DNA from: Allopusillimonas lactea
GTDB lineage: Bacteria > Pseudomonadota > Gammaproteobacteria > Burkholderiales > Burkholderiaceae_B
NCBI RefSeq assembly: GCF_021653995.1
Contig: NZ_JAJJOZ010000008.1
Span: 62,001-126,000, forward strand
Length of the DNA stretch: 64,000 nt
Direction: 5' to 3'
Made by a program: the position numbers and the translations under genes. This document shows positions 33,655 to 42,338 of the stretch, piece by piece. The notes below the pieces were generated by a model. That model searched no databases, was not told where the DNA came from, and saw only the letters and a program-made list of their open reading frames with translations. How positions within the stretch are numbered: the stretch's first letter is position 1; every line of letters begins with the position of its first letter.

Positions 33655-34065
33655 ATGGAAATCGATCGCTTCAAACATCACCACGTCCAAATACTGCAAG
33701 GCATAAAAAAAATGCGCGAGTACGTGCACGCAGGCATTGCCGAACATGCCAGCGTCATTGCGCAGCAACTGAAAGAACTGAGCTCCCTGGTCACCCTGCA
33801 TTTGGCCATCGAAGACCGCATCCTTTACCCCGCCCTGCGGCAGGGCGCAGATGCAGAGCTTGCCCGCATGGGCAAAGCCTACCAAGACGACATGAAAGGT
33901 ATCGCCAGCGCCTACATTGCGTTTTCCCGACAATGGCGCACCGGCGCCGCCATCGCTGCCGCCGCCGAAGAGTTTCGCGCCCAAGCCAACGTCGTGCTGC
34001 GCGACCTGCATGCCCGCATGCAGCGCGAGAACCGGGAGTTCTATCCAGCGATCGAGGCGGCTTGA
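33655..34065 (+). CDS. Hemerythrin-like HHE domain protein
   Basis: This 136-residue helical protein starts MEIDRFKHHHVQILQGIKKM at 33655; the longer open frame upstream runs through the promoter region and lacks similarity. Candidate di-iron ligands are the histidines at 8-10, HLAIEDRILYPAL (about residues 57-69) and the C-terminal ENREFYPAIE, giving an HHE-type four-helix bundle. Family members bind oxygen or nitric oxide or repair Fe-S centres. The NsrR-like palindrome upstream favours a nitrosative-stress role. Its place between fliA and fliC is unusual and may link redox or nitric-oxide state with motility, but no domain shows a direct flagellar role. Confidence 0.85.
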   Translation: MEIDRFKHHHVQILQGIKKMREYVHAGIAEHASVIAQQLKELSSLVTLHLAIEDRILYPALRQGADAELARMGKAYQDDMKGIASAYIAFSRQWRTGAAIAAAAEEFRAQANVVLRDLHARMQRENREFYPAIEAA

Positions 34066-34183
34066 GTGAATGGTTAGGCTTGGAACGAACTCCACGTTTG
34101 CAAAAGCAGCTAATGGCCGCAAGCGTCGAAAGTTATGCCAGCGCGTTGAGAGTGCGAGCAGCAAAAGTTTTTCACGCTGTCCC

Positions 34184-34210
34184 TAAATTTCTCGATGCGA
34201 TCTCCGTAAA
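34184..34210 (+). promoter_or_regulatory. Sigma-28 promoter of fliC
   Basis: TAAATTTC (34184-34191), an 11-base spacer and TCCGTAAA (34203-34210) match the sigma-28 pattern, with CCG and the final AA of the -10 kept. It lies about 130 bases before the flagellin ATG, leaving a long untranslated leader. Confidence 0.75.
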
Positions 34211-34339
34211 CCCAGATGTACAGGAAATACAGGGCCTGCCCGACACTCAGGTGAAGGGCCAGGATTCCACCCGAAAATCGGGGTTTCCTGGTCAACTGGG
34301 CCCTACCAGGCCAAAGCCTTTTCCCTACAGGAGTGATCC

Positions 34340-35527
34340 ATGGCTGTCATTAACACCAATTACTTGGCTCTGGTTGCACAAGGCAATCTGAACAAGTCTC
34401 AATCTTCGCTGAGTTCCGCCATCGAGCGTCTGTCCTCGGGCATGCGTATCAACAGCGCCAAAGACGATGCCGCAGGCCAGGCCATTGCCAACCGCTTTAC
34501 CTCCAACATCAAAGGCCTCACCCAAGCGGGCCGCAATGCCAACGATGGTATTTCGATTGCGCAGACAACTGAAAGTTCGCTGAACGAGATCAACAACAAC
34601 TTGCAGCGTATCCGCGAACTGGCGGTTCAGGCTTCCAACGGTACGAACTCGTCTTCGGATCTGACCTCCATCCAGGCTGAAATTGACCAGCGCCTGTCGG
34701 AAATCGACCGTATTTCAGAGCAAACCCAGTTTAACGGCACCAAGGTTCTGGCCAGCGACAAGACGCTGAGCATCCAGGTCGGCGCCAACGACGGCCAGAC
34801 CATCGACATCCAGCTCAAGCAGATCGACAGCGGCAAGCTGAGTCTGCAAGGCTTCAATGTGAATGGCACAACGGGCACGCTTGGTGCTGCGACGGCCGCC
34901 CAGATCAAGAAGAACTACGGCGACAGCACTGCTGTGACGGCAGTCAAAGTTGACTCGACCAACTTTGCGACCAATCTGTCCGCTCGTCTGGGCATTGCCA
35001 ATACCAGCATCACCCCCGCCGCGGCCGTGGTTCAGGATGGCAAGGGCAACTGGTACGCCCAGGTGGATATCAAGGCGGCCAGCGCAGGCGAGTCCGCCGC
35101 GCTGAAGGCAAACGGTTTCGATATCGACAACGGTGCTACCAAGTCCTACTACATTGCCCTGGATCCTCAGAAAGCAACTTTTGCCGGCACCGATGCAACG
35201 ATCGCGATCGATGGCAACGCGGTCAGCTTCAAGGCGCTGGTTGGCAATTCGACATCCAATCCGCTGGACGCGCTGGATAAGGCCTTGGCAAGCGTTGACA
35301 GCCTGCGCAGCGACCTGGGTGCGATCCAGAATCGCTTCCAGTCCACGATTACCAACCTGAACAACACGGTCACCAACCTGTCCGCTGCTCGTTCGCGCAT
35401 CGAAGACGCTGACTACGCTGTCGAAGTGTCGAACATGACGCGTGCTCAGATCCTGCAACAGGCTGGCACCTCGGTTCTGGCCCAGGCCAACCAGGTTCCG
35501 CAGACAGTGTTGTCGCTGCTGCGTTAA
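34340..35527 (+). CDS. fliC: Flagellin FliC
   Basis: FliC is the filament subunit. The 395-residue protein opens MAVINTNYLALVAQGNLNKS and ends RAQILQQAGTSVLAQANQVP followed by QTVLSLLR, the D0 helices that stack in the filament core. The D1 segment LQRIRELAVQASNGT carries the residues recognised by Toll-like receptor 5 in enterobacterial flagellins. The central domain (about 180-300) is short and lysine/alanine-rich. AGGAG precedes the ATG and a sigma-28 promoter lies upstream. Its chaperone (FliS), cap (FliD) and sigma factor (FliA) are all encoded in this window. A methyltransferase gene follows. Confidence 0.98.
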   Translation: MAVINTNYLALVAQGNLNKSQSSLSSAIERLSSGMRINSAKDDAAGQAIANRFTSNIKGLTQAGRNANDGISIAQTTESSLNEINNNLQRIRELAVQASNGTNSSSDLTSIQAEIDQRLSEIDRISEQTQFNGTKVLASDKTLSIQVGANDGQTIDIQLKQIDSGKLSLQGFNVNGTTGTLGAATAAQIKKNYGDSTAVTAVKVDSTNFATNLSARLGIANTSITPAAAVVQDGKGNWYAQVDIKAASAGESAALKANGFDIDNGATKSYYIALDPQKATFAGTDATIAIDGNAVSFKALVGNSTSNPLDALDKALASVDSLRSDLGAIQNRFQSTITNLNNTVTNLSAARSRIEDADYAVEVSNMTRAQILQQAGTSVLAQANQVPQTVLSLLR

Positions 35528-35546
35528 TCCGCGCTTACTGCACTCT

Positions 35547-35620
35547 GATTTCCGGCGCTTTCCGGAAATCGGCAGTTGGACGAGGCCGCCACTTCCGGAG
35601 ACGGGCGTGGCGGCCTTTCT
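35547..35620 (+). terminator. fliC terminator region
   Basis: Two hairpins follow the fliC stop: GATTTCCGG/CCGGAAATC (35547-35555 with 35562-35570) and AGGCCGCCAC/GTGGCGGCCT (35583-35592 with 35607-35616) followed by TTTCT. The second has the shape of a rho-independent terminator with a short, imperfect U-tract. The rest of the 321-base gap to the next gene shows nothing further. Confidence 0.7.
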
Positions 35621-35848
35621 ATTGCGCTTCAGCCACAAAACGCTAGCCTATTCGTCGGGTGCCCTGGTGTTTTCCTTCGGGCGCGCTGGGGTGGCACATT
35701 GCTAGGCTATGGTTTACGTGTCCAAAACGCGTTTGTTCCGCGTAATCCCTTCTGGAAGAAGCCAGTATTCTGCATGTCTAGCGCCCGAGCGGGTGTTTGC
35801 GTGCATGCAGGCCGCAGCATCTCGCCGCATCACCACCAGGAGCCACCG

Positions 35849-37504
35849 TTGACTACAGAGCACGCATCCACCATTGATCTCGACGACGCCACGCAGCAAG
35901 CCAATCGGGATATTACCGAGACTTACGACAAGCAGGTATATACCTCAAATGCCTTTCCCTTTTCGTCGCCAGGTCATTTGCGTGCCGCAGCGCATCTGTG
36001 GGGCCTGGAGGCTGTGCCGCTGGAACGCGCTCGCGTCCTGGAGTTGGGCTGTGCAGGGGGCGGCAATATATTGCCGTTTGCCGTAGCCTACCCACACGCG
36101 CACGTGGTGGGGGTGGATTTGTCATCAGTGCAGGTGGAGCAGGGCCAGCACGTTGTCCAGGCTTTGGGCCTGAACAACCTCTCCCTGCATGCGATGAGCC
36201 TGACCGATATCACGCCGGAATTCGGGCAGTTCGACTACATCATTGCACATGGGGTATTCAGCTGGGTCCCGCCCGAGGTGCGCGAAGCGATGCTGCGCAT
36301 TCTGCGTGAGAATCTGTCACCGAATGGTATTGGCTATATCAGTTACAACACCTATCCAGGTTGGAAAGCGGGCGACATCGTGCGCGATGCCATGCTGCTG
36401 CACAGCCATACTGCCCAAGACGAAGGTGAGAAGCTGGCTGCAGCCAAGGCGATGCTGAATCTGCTATCAGAAGGTATCGCGGACAGCAACCCGTTGGCGC
36501 CGTCTTTGCGCGGAGCGGTTGCTCAGTTGAACACGCATTCGGACTACTACATTGCCCATGAGTATCTGGAACTCTACAACAGCCCGTGCTACCTGCTGGA
36601 GTTCGTGAATCTGGCCGACCAACACGACTTAACACATGTGGGCGATGCTGATCCTCATGTGGAAATGTCGGCCAGTTATGGACAGAACGTCCAGTTGAAT
36701 CATAGCTTGGTGGCCTTGGGGCAGCCACGAGAGGTACGTCAGCAGTATCTGGATTTTTCCGTGGGGCGCAACTTTCGCAAAAGCTTGGTGGTGCATAAGA
36801 AGCGCGCCAACCAGATACTGACAAGTCCCGATGTTGAACGTTTGGCAGACCTGCGTTGGGCGGGTTGGTTTACAGAGGTGGCGCCGGAGCAGAATGCCCC
36901 CAAGGGGCAGTTGTCGTTTCGCAGCTACAAGGATAAGCCCTTGTACAGTCGCGACCCGGTGGTTATTGCCATTGTCCGTGTACTCACGAATGCGTGGCCG
37001 GCGAGTATCGATTTTGAAACGCTGTGCGAGCGTGTGCAAACGGCGTTGGCGTGCTCGGCGTTGGCGCAATCGGCGGCAAGCGATCGCCAGGCAGTGCTCA
37101 CAGCGTTGCAAACACTGTTCCGGCTCAACAGCCTGCGTTATACGTTTGAGCGCGTGCCTTACGATAGGCCCGCACAGCGTCTTGAAGGCCCATGTCTGCT
37201 TGCTGGCTCGGCCGATCTTTTCCGTATGCGCCAGGATCCCACCTTTGGAGTGGGAAATTTCAATCTTTGGCATGACACCGTCAATCTGCGGCTGGCAGAG
37301 GCTGAAGCCTTCCTGTTGCCGCACATCGACGGTAGCCATAGCCGTAGGCAACTGGCTACGTTGCTGCGTGATGCATTGGGCCGGGGTGCAGTGCCGACCA
37401 CCGATGGAAAGTCTTTGAAAGGTCAGCGCAACCTGGATGCCATCGCTGACAAGATTGTGGGAAATCTGCTGGACTTGCTGGGGCGGCATGCATTGCTGCA
37501 ATAG
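35849..37504 (+). CDS. SAM-dependent methyltransferase with C-terminal regulatory domain
   Basis: The start is set at a TTG (35849), because AGGAG lies six bases upstream and the product then begins M-TTEHASTIDLDDATQQA; the open frame extends further 5' without support. The 551-residue protein has a class I methyltransferase domain (RVLELGCAGGGNILPFA around residue 60, then HAHVVGVDLS and FDYIIAHGVFSWVP). A long C-terminal half resembles the methyltransferase regulatory region family. The substrate is unknown. Position between fliC and aer suggests flagellin or a flagellar glycan as substrate, but a classical FliB lysine methylase fold is not visible. Confidence 0.82.
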   Translation: MTTEHASTIDLDDATQQANRDITETYDKQVYTSNAFPFSSPGHLRAAAHLWGLEAVPLERARVLELGCAGGGNILPFAVAYPHAHVVGVDLSSVQVEQGQHVVQALGLNNLSLHAMSLTDITPEFGQFDYIIAHGVFSWVPPEVREAMLRILRENLSPNGIGYISYNTYPGWKAGDIVRDAMLLHSHTAQDEGEKLAAAKAMLNLLSEGIADSNPLAPSLRGAVAQLNTHSDYYIAHEYLELYNSPCYLLEFVNLADQHDLTHVGDADPHVEMSASYGQNVQLNHSLVALGQPREVRQQYLDFSVGRNFRKSLVVHKKRANQILTSPDVERLADLRWAGWFTEVAPEQNAPKGQLSFRSYKDKPLYSRDPVVIAIVRVLTNAWPASIDFETLCERVQTALACSALAQSAASDRQAVLTALQTLFRLNSLRYTFERVPYDRPAQRLEGPCLLAGSADLFRMRQDPTFGVGNFNLWHDTVNLRLAEAEAFLLPHIDGSHSRRQLATLLRDALGRGAVPTTDGKSLKGQRNLDAIADKIVGNLLDLLGRHALLQ

Positions 37505-37554
37505 GGGCGCGAAACAACGGGCTGCAGGATAAAGCGCCGGCGGCCCGTTAATGC

Positions 37555-39159
37555 CTAACGCGGGTTGCTTAGCTGCTCTCGCCGCAAGAATATCCCCGTT
37601 GCCAGATTCAAATGCTCAGCGCTATGCCGCAAGGCGTCGATGGTGGCGCTGAGTACTCCGGCCAAGGTCGTGTTCTGTTGTGTATCCGTTTCCAATGCCC
37701 GAAGCGCGCTGCGCAGTTTTTCCATGTTTTCGGCCTGTTCCAGCGATGCGGCGCTGATGCCGGAGATCAGGCCGCTTACGTGCTGCACGGATTGCACAAC
37801 ATCGTCCATGGCGGCGCCGGCGCGGCTGGCTTGGTCGGCGCCTTGCTGGACGCGGGCGATAGATGACTGGATCAGCGGCTTGATGTCGTTGGCGGCGGCG
37901 GCTGTTTTCTGGGCGAGATTGCGAACTTCGCCGGCCACGATGGCAAAGCCGCGCCCGGCTTCGCCTGCACGGGCGGCTTCTACGGCGGCGTTCAGGGCCA
38001 GGATATTGGTCTGGAAGGCGATGCTTTCGATCAGGGTGACGATGTCGCCGATCTGGGCGGTGCCCGCCTGTATGCCTTGTACTGCTTCAATGACGCCCTT
38101 GACGACATCGCCGCCGTGGCGGGCGATATTCATGCTTTGTGCGGCTTCCTGGTTGGCTTTGCGCGCATCGTAGGCGTTGCGGCTGACGGCGTCGGACAAC
38201 TGATCAATGTGGGTGCTTGTATCCTGGATGGCGTTGGCCTGGCGGCCTGTGCGCAGGGAGAGCTGGCTGTTATTGGCATGCAGGGTTTCGGTGGTGCCCG
38301 ATGCGGACTCGGTGCCGGCGCGTACCTCGCTGGTGATGCTGAGCAGGCTTTTGCGCATGACATCCAGGTAGAAGTAAAGCTCGGCCACATCGCGGTCACC
38401 CACGCCGGCGGCGTCTACGGGGATGTCGAGGTTGCCGGCGGACACCTGGCGGGCGATTTCTGCCGCGTTGGCCAGTGGCGCCAGCACGTGGTTGGCGGCG
38501 CGCCAGCCCTGGTAGAGTGCGCCGGCGGCGGCAATGCCGATGGCGCCAAACACCCATGCCTGCTGACTGGCGGGCACGCCGCCGAGCGCGGCATAGCCAA
38601 CGGCCGTGCCTAGCGCGCCCATGGCCAGAACCGCGCTGCGGAACAGGCCGGCCCTCAGCGTGGGGCGAAACGGCTTTGCGAAGATACTGATCATCCGGCG
38701 CCAGCCTGTGGGTACGAGGCGGCCTTCGCGCAGCGTATGGCCGCGCAGCTGCCCCTGGTTGATGCTGCTGTACAGTGCCTGGGCCTGTCGCACTTGTTCC
38801 TGTGTGGGCCGCACGCGCAGTGATGCGTAGCCTTCGACCACACCTTTGCGACGTACCGGCACCACGTTGGACAGCACCCAATAGTGGCCGCCATCTTTGC
38901 GGCGGTTCTTGATCATGCCCCGCCATGGCTTGCCAGCCTTGAGGGTTTGCCACAGATCCTGGAACGCGAGCGGTGGGATGTCTGGATGGCGGATGATATT
39001 GTGCGGGCTGCCCATGAGCTCGTCCCGTGCAAAGCCGCTGAGCTTGATGAAGGCTTCATTGGCGTAGATGATCACGCCGCGCGTATCGGTTTTGGAAATC
39101 AGGAAGTCGTCGGGATCAAGCCGGGTTTCGATGCCAGTGACCGGCAGGTTCTTGCGCAT
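37555..39159 (-). CDS. aer: Aerotaxis-type receptor (PAS plus signalling domain)
   Basis: This 534-residue receptor has an N-terminal PAS domain (residues about 12-120: TRGVIIYANEAFIKLSGFAR, HNIIRHPDIPPLAFQDLWQT and KNRRKDGGHYWVLSNVVPV) like the FAD-binding PAS of Aer. A hydrophobic hairpin (about 170-215) with no periplasmic domain, a HAMP-like linker and an MCP signalling domain (IAFQTNILALNAAVEAARAG) follow. It should sense cellular redox or energy state. It is convergent with the methyltransferase gene and closes the motility block. Confidence 0.92.
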   Translation of the reverse strand: MRKNLPVTGIETRLDPDDFLISKTDTRGVIIYANEAFIKLSGFARDELMGSPHNIIRHPDIPPLAFQDLWQTLKAGKPWRGMIKNRRKDGGHYWVLSNVVPVRRKGVVEGYASLRVRPTQEQVRQAQALYSSINQGQLRGHTLREGRLVPTGWRRMISIFAKPFRPTLRAGLFRSAVLAMGALGTAVGYAALGGVPASQQAWVFGAIGIAAAGALYQGWRAANHVLAPLANAAEIARQVSAGNLDIPVDAAGVGDRDVAELYFYLDVMRKSLLSITSEVRAGTESASGTTETLHANNSQLSLRTGRQANAIQDTSTHIDQLSDAVSRNAYDARKANQEAAQSMNIARHGGDVVKGVIEAVQGIQAGTAQIGDIVTLIESIAFQTNILALNAAVEAARAGEAGRGFAIVAGEVRNLAQKTAAAANDIKPLIQSSIARVQQGADQASRAGAAMDDVVQSVQHVSGLISGISAASLEQAENMEKLRSALRALETDTQQNTTLAGVLSATIDALRHSAEHLNLATGIFLRREQLSNPR

Positions 39160-39536
39160 GGATTAGTTCCTTATGCCTCTTGCGGCTGGGGCGTGCGTCG
39201 TATGAAAATTCGCCCACCGCCGGTAGTGAGGGCGGGAGGAGGAGGCCAACAGACGGACGGTTCAATCAAAGACCATATTGCGAGTATGGTTTTTATAAAG
39301 CCGCAATATTAGCCAAAAAGCGCACGGTTTTTATGGTTCGATCTTTGAAGTTTTTGATTCCTGTCACATTGGCTGTTGGTCCGTGGCTGGCTGCGCGCTG
39401 GCGTGTAGCGCGTAGTGCTCAGTGGGCCCACGGTGATACTGTCTCAACTTGATCAGTTGCGGACGTTAGATGACCGTCTTGACGTGTTATCGCGTTGAGA
39501 AGCGCGTACCCCACGGCGGTCGAATATGGGCGTGAA
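39160..39536. other. Gap upstream of aer
   Basis: These bases between the aer start and the TRAP operon terminator hold no credible gene. A hairpin with arms ACCATA/TATGGT lies near 39282-39300 in the aer leader. No sigma-28 match could be found on the minus strand. Two short plus-strand open frames have no ribosome site or known domain. Confidence 0.5.
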
Positions 39537-39569
39537 ACAAAAAAACCGCTGCCATTGCGGGCAGCGGTT
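39537..39569 (-). terminator. Rho-independent terminator of TRAP operon
   Basis: On the minus strand AACCGCTGCC, a six-base loop and GGCAGCGGTT (39569-39544) are followed by a run of seven T. It lies 28 bases after the dctM stop. Confidence 0.9.
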
Positions 39570-39596
39570 GGTTGGGCAGCGTACTACGTCAGCGCG

Positions 39597-41537
39597 TCAG
39601 TACAGCACTTCAGGCAGCCACAGCCCAATGCCGGGGAACAGATACAGCAGCACGATGGCGATGACCTGTATACCCATGAAGGGCAGCATGCCAGCGAAGA
39701 TCTGGTTCAGGGTGACATGCGGGGGCGCGACGCCCTTCAGGTAGAAGGCCGACATGGCCACCGGTGGCGAAAGGAAGGCTGTCTGCAGGTTGAGTGCCAC
39801 CAGCAGCCCGAAAAACAGCGGGTCGATCTGGTAGTGGGCCAGCAGCGGCAGAAAGATCGGCATGAAGATCACGATGATCTCTGTCCATTCCAGCGGCCAG
39901 CCAAGCAGGAAGATGACGATTTGCGCCAGAATCATGAACTGAACGGGTGTGAGATCCATGCCCATCACCCAGTTGTTGATGATCTCCTGCCCGCCCAGCA
40001 GCGCGAACGCAGCCGAGAAAATGCTGGACCCGACGAATAGCCAACACACCATGGCACTGGTCTTGGCCGCCAGATACACGGACTCTTTCATCATGTCCAT
40101 GTTTAGCCGGCGGTAGGCTAGCGCCAGGAGTATGCCGCCGAAGGCACCCATGGCCGCCGCCTCGGAGGGCGTGGCAAAGCCGAACACAATGCTGCCTAGT
40201 ACCGCCAGAATCAGGATGGCCAGCGGGAAAAATGAGCCGAGCAGCATCTTGAAGATTTCGAGCCGCGCGAAGCTCAGGTAAGCATAGTAGATGAGCAATG
40301 CAAGCGTGCCGATCGCAAGCGCGATCCAGAATGCAGTAGGTGCGCCGGGACGGGCTGTGACTTCGCCAGTATCGGCGCTGGGGTTGTCGCTGGCACTGCT
40401 ATCGGCCGGTGCGGTTGCCGCGCCGGGTGGTTCGGCCAGACCGCCAGAAGACTCTGCGCCTGGGGGCTCCGCCAGACCGCCTAGCGAATTGGCGCCGGGT
40501 GGTTCGGCCAAGCCGCCGGAGACCGCGCTGCTGTAGTTGCCGCCCAGGCCCATGGGCATGAGTTCGGTCTCGACCTGTATGGTGCGGGAGGTGAGTGAAC
40601 TGTAGGTAAAGCCCATGATGAGCACAAACAGCAGCGCTGGCAGCAGCGTGATGCCCAAGTTGCGGGCCAATACGAAGCCGGGCACATCGATGTTGCGTTT
40701 GCCCTTTATGGCACCCAGCAGCCCGGGTAGGGCGCGATGGCTGATGGTGTCGCGGATGGTGGCGGCAAACTCGGGCAGGGCAACGCGCCGCTGTTCTGCC
40801 GTGAGCGGTGGTGCGGACTTGGGGCTGATCTTGGCCACAATCATCACGTACAGCACATACAGCAATGCCAGCATGATGCCTGGAAAGAACGCGCCCGCAT
40901 ATAGCTTGACGACGGACACGCCCGCCACCGCGCCATAAACGATAAGCAGCACTGAGGGTGGGATCATGATACCCAGGCAGCCACCCGCGGTGATGGAACC
41001 GGCCGTCAGCCGGATACTGTACCCGGCTTTGAGCATGGCAGGCATGGCCAGCAGGCCCATCAGTGTGACCACCGCGCCCACAATGCCGGTTGCCGTGGCA
41101 AAGACCGCGCAGGTAATGATGGTGGCCACCGCCAGCGAGCCCGGCACGCGCGCCATGGCCAAGTGGAGGCTGTGGAACAGCCGCTCGATCAGGTTGGCGC
41201 GTTCGACCAGGTAGCCCATGAAGATAAACAGCGGCACGGCAATCAGCACGTCATTGGTCATGACAGCATAGGTGCGCAGTACCATCAAGTCCAGCGTTTG
41301 CTCGATGGCGATCTCGGGGCCCATTTGGCGGTAGGCCAGATAGGTGAACATCACCCCCATGCCCATCAGCGTGAACGCAGTGGGGAAGCCCAGCATAATG
41401 GTGACGACAATCAGGGCCAGCATCAGCAGGCCCAGGTGGCCATTGGTCATCTCGGCCGGCGACGGCATCAGCCAGACCAGGCCGATAACAATGGCGATCA
41501 GGATGGATAGCCCAAACCAGACTTCTTTTCTCATCAA
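39597..41537 (-). CDS. TRAP transporter large permease (DctM family) with repeat insert
   Basis: This 646-residue polytopic protein is the large (12-TM type) subunit of a sodium-coupled TRAP importer. Typical blocks are LGFPTAFTLMGMGVMFTYLA, AVPLFIFMGYLVERANLIER and GSITAGGCLGIMIPPSVLLI. It is longer than classic DctM (about 430) and fits the larger class used with FcbT1/TakP-type binding proteins. An insert at about residues 340-375 contains three copies of a 12-residue unit beginning GGLAEPPGA. It overlaps dctQ by four bases (ATGA). Confidence 0.93.
   Translation of the reverse strand: MMRKEVWFGLSILIAIVIGLVWLMPSPAEMTNGHLGLLMLALIVVTIMLGFPTAFTLMGMGVMFTYLAYRQMGPEIAIEQTLDLMVLRTYAVMTNDVLIAVPLFIFMGYLVERANLIERLFHSLHLAMARVPGSLAVATIITCAVFATATGIVGAVVTLMGLLAMPAMLKAGYSIRLTAGSITAGGCLGIMIPPSVLLIVYGAVAGVSVVKLYAGAFFPGIMLALLYVLYVMIVAKISPKSAPPLTAEQRRVALPEFAATIRDTISHRALPGLLGAIKGKRNIDVPGFVLARNLGITLLPALLFVLIMGFTYSSLTSRTIQVETELMPMGLGGNYSSAVSGGLAEPPGANSLGGLAEPPGAESSGGLAEPPGAATAPADSSASDNPSADTGEVTARPGAPTAFWIALAIGTLALLIYYAYLSFARLEIFKMLLGSFFPLAILILAVLGSIVFGFATPSEAAAMGAFGGILLALAYRRLNMDMMKESVYLAAKTSAMVCWLFVGSSIFSAAFALLGGQEIINNWVMGMDLTPVQFMILAQIVIFLLGWPLEWTEIIVIFMPIFLPLLAHYQIDPLFFGLLVALNLQTAFLSPPVAMSAFYLKGVAPPHVTLNQIFAGMLPFMGIQVIAIVLLYLFPGIGLWLPEVLY
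40421..40518 (-). repeat. 36-bp in-frame tandem repeat in dctM
   Basis: Two full and one partial 36-base units encode GGLAEPPGANSL, GGLAEPPGAESS and GGLAEPPGAATA. The period is exactly twelve codons, so copy-number changes would keep the frame. It lies in a hydrophilic loop of the permease. Confidence 0.9.
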
Positions 41538-42169
41538 AGGCTCCCTTCCTGTTTCTGCTTGCGCACGATGGCCTGGTCAGCCTCGCGGATTTCCTGATCG
41601 TCAACGTGGACCATGTCTTTGAGTTTATCCAGGTCAACTTCCTCAACGTCTTTTTCACGGCTAGGCCAGGAACCGCGCTTTATGCAGCGCACGCAATAGA
41701 CCACTTCGACAAAGCCCTGCAGCAGCAGCGCCAGCCCCGCAAGCGGGATGATGAATTTGAATGGATAGATGGGCGGGCCGTCGGCGGTAATGGTTGAGTG
41801 CTCGTTGATTGCGTACGATTCGAGCGCATAGCCGTAGCCTGCCCACACCAGCGCGATGACGCCCGGAAAGAAGAACAGGATGTACAGGATCAGATCGAGG
41901 CTGGCCTGGAGACGATCGGGGAAAAAGCCGTACAGCACGTCGCCGCGCACGTGGCCGTTCTTGGAAAGTGTATAGGCGCCCGCCATCATGAACAGTGTGC
42001 CGTACATCATGTTCATGGCATCAAAGGACCATGAGTGAGGGGCGCTGAGCGCGTAGCGCGAGAAGACTTCGTAGCTGACAAACAGCGTCAAGGCCAGAAC
42101 CAGCCAACCAAACATCTGACCGATCCACGTGTTGACGCGGTCTATGGTGAGTAGCAATGCTTGCATCAA
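41534..42169 (-). CDS. TRAP transporter small permease (DctQ family)
   Basis: This 211-residue protein has four hydrophobic segments and DctQ-type features (YEVFSRYALSAPHSWSFDAM, MMAGAYTLSKNGHVRGDVLY). It pairs with the large permease in the inner membrane. The C-terminal 50 residues are charged and cytoplasmic, longer than in classic DctQ. It lies 169 bases after dctP, beyond a terminator hairpin, and overlaps dctM. Confidence 0.93.
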   Translation of the reverse strand: MMQALLLTIDRVNTWIGQMFGWLVLALTLFVSYEVFSRYALSAPHSWSFDAMNMMYGTLFMMAGAYTLSKNGHVRGDVLYGFFPDRLQASLDLILYILFFFPGVIALVWAGYGYALESYAINEHSTITADGPPIYPFKFIIPLAGLALLLQGFVEVVYCVRCIKRGSWPSREKDVEEVDLDKLKDMVHVDDQEIREADQAIVRKQKQEGSL

Positions 42170-42293
42170 TATCTACCCTGAATAAAAGGGGAAAGCCGTC
42201 TTGCCGGCCGGCCGCGCGCGTGGCGCTCACCGGCCCAGAATCGGCCCGAATGGCCGGGGTGTGGCCGTTGCAGTGCTGGGAACAGTGCAAAAT

Positions 42294-42328
42294 CAAAAAA
42301 ACCGGCCCCAGTACCAAAGGGGCCGGTT
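42294..42328 (-). terminator. Intra-operon terminator after dctP
   Basis: On the minus strand AACCGGCCCC, a nine-base loop and GGGGCCGGTT (42328-42300) are followed by a run of seven T. It sits just after the dctP stop and before dctQ, so most transcripts should end here, giving excess binding protein over permease. Confidence 0.9.
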
Positions 42329-42338
42329 GGATCAGGCA

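Noticed and set aside
39282..39300. ACCATA/TATGGT hairpin as a terminator
   Set aside because: There is no plus-strand gene for it to end, and on the minus strand it lacks a U-tract.
39180..39452. 90-codon plus-strand open frame between aer and the TRAP operon
   Set aside because: No ribosome site, no domain, and it runs through hairpin-bearing leader sequence.
40421..40518. Possible CRISPR-like repeat
   Set aside because: Units are contiguous, in frame and translated within dctM, with no spacers or cas genes nearby.
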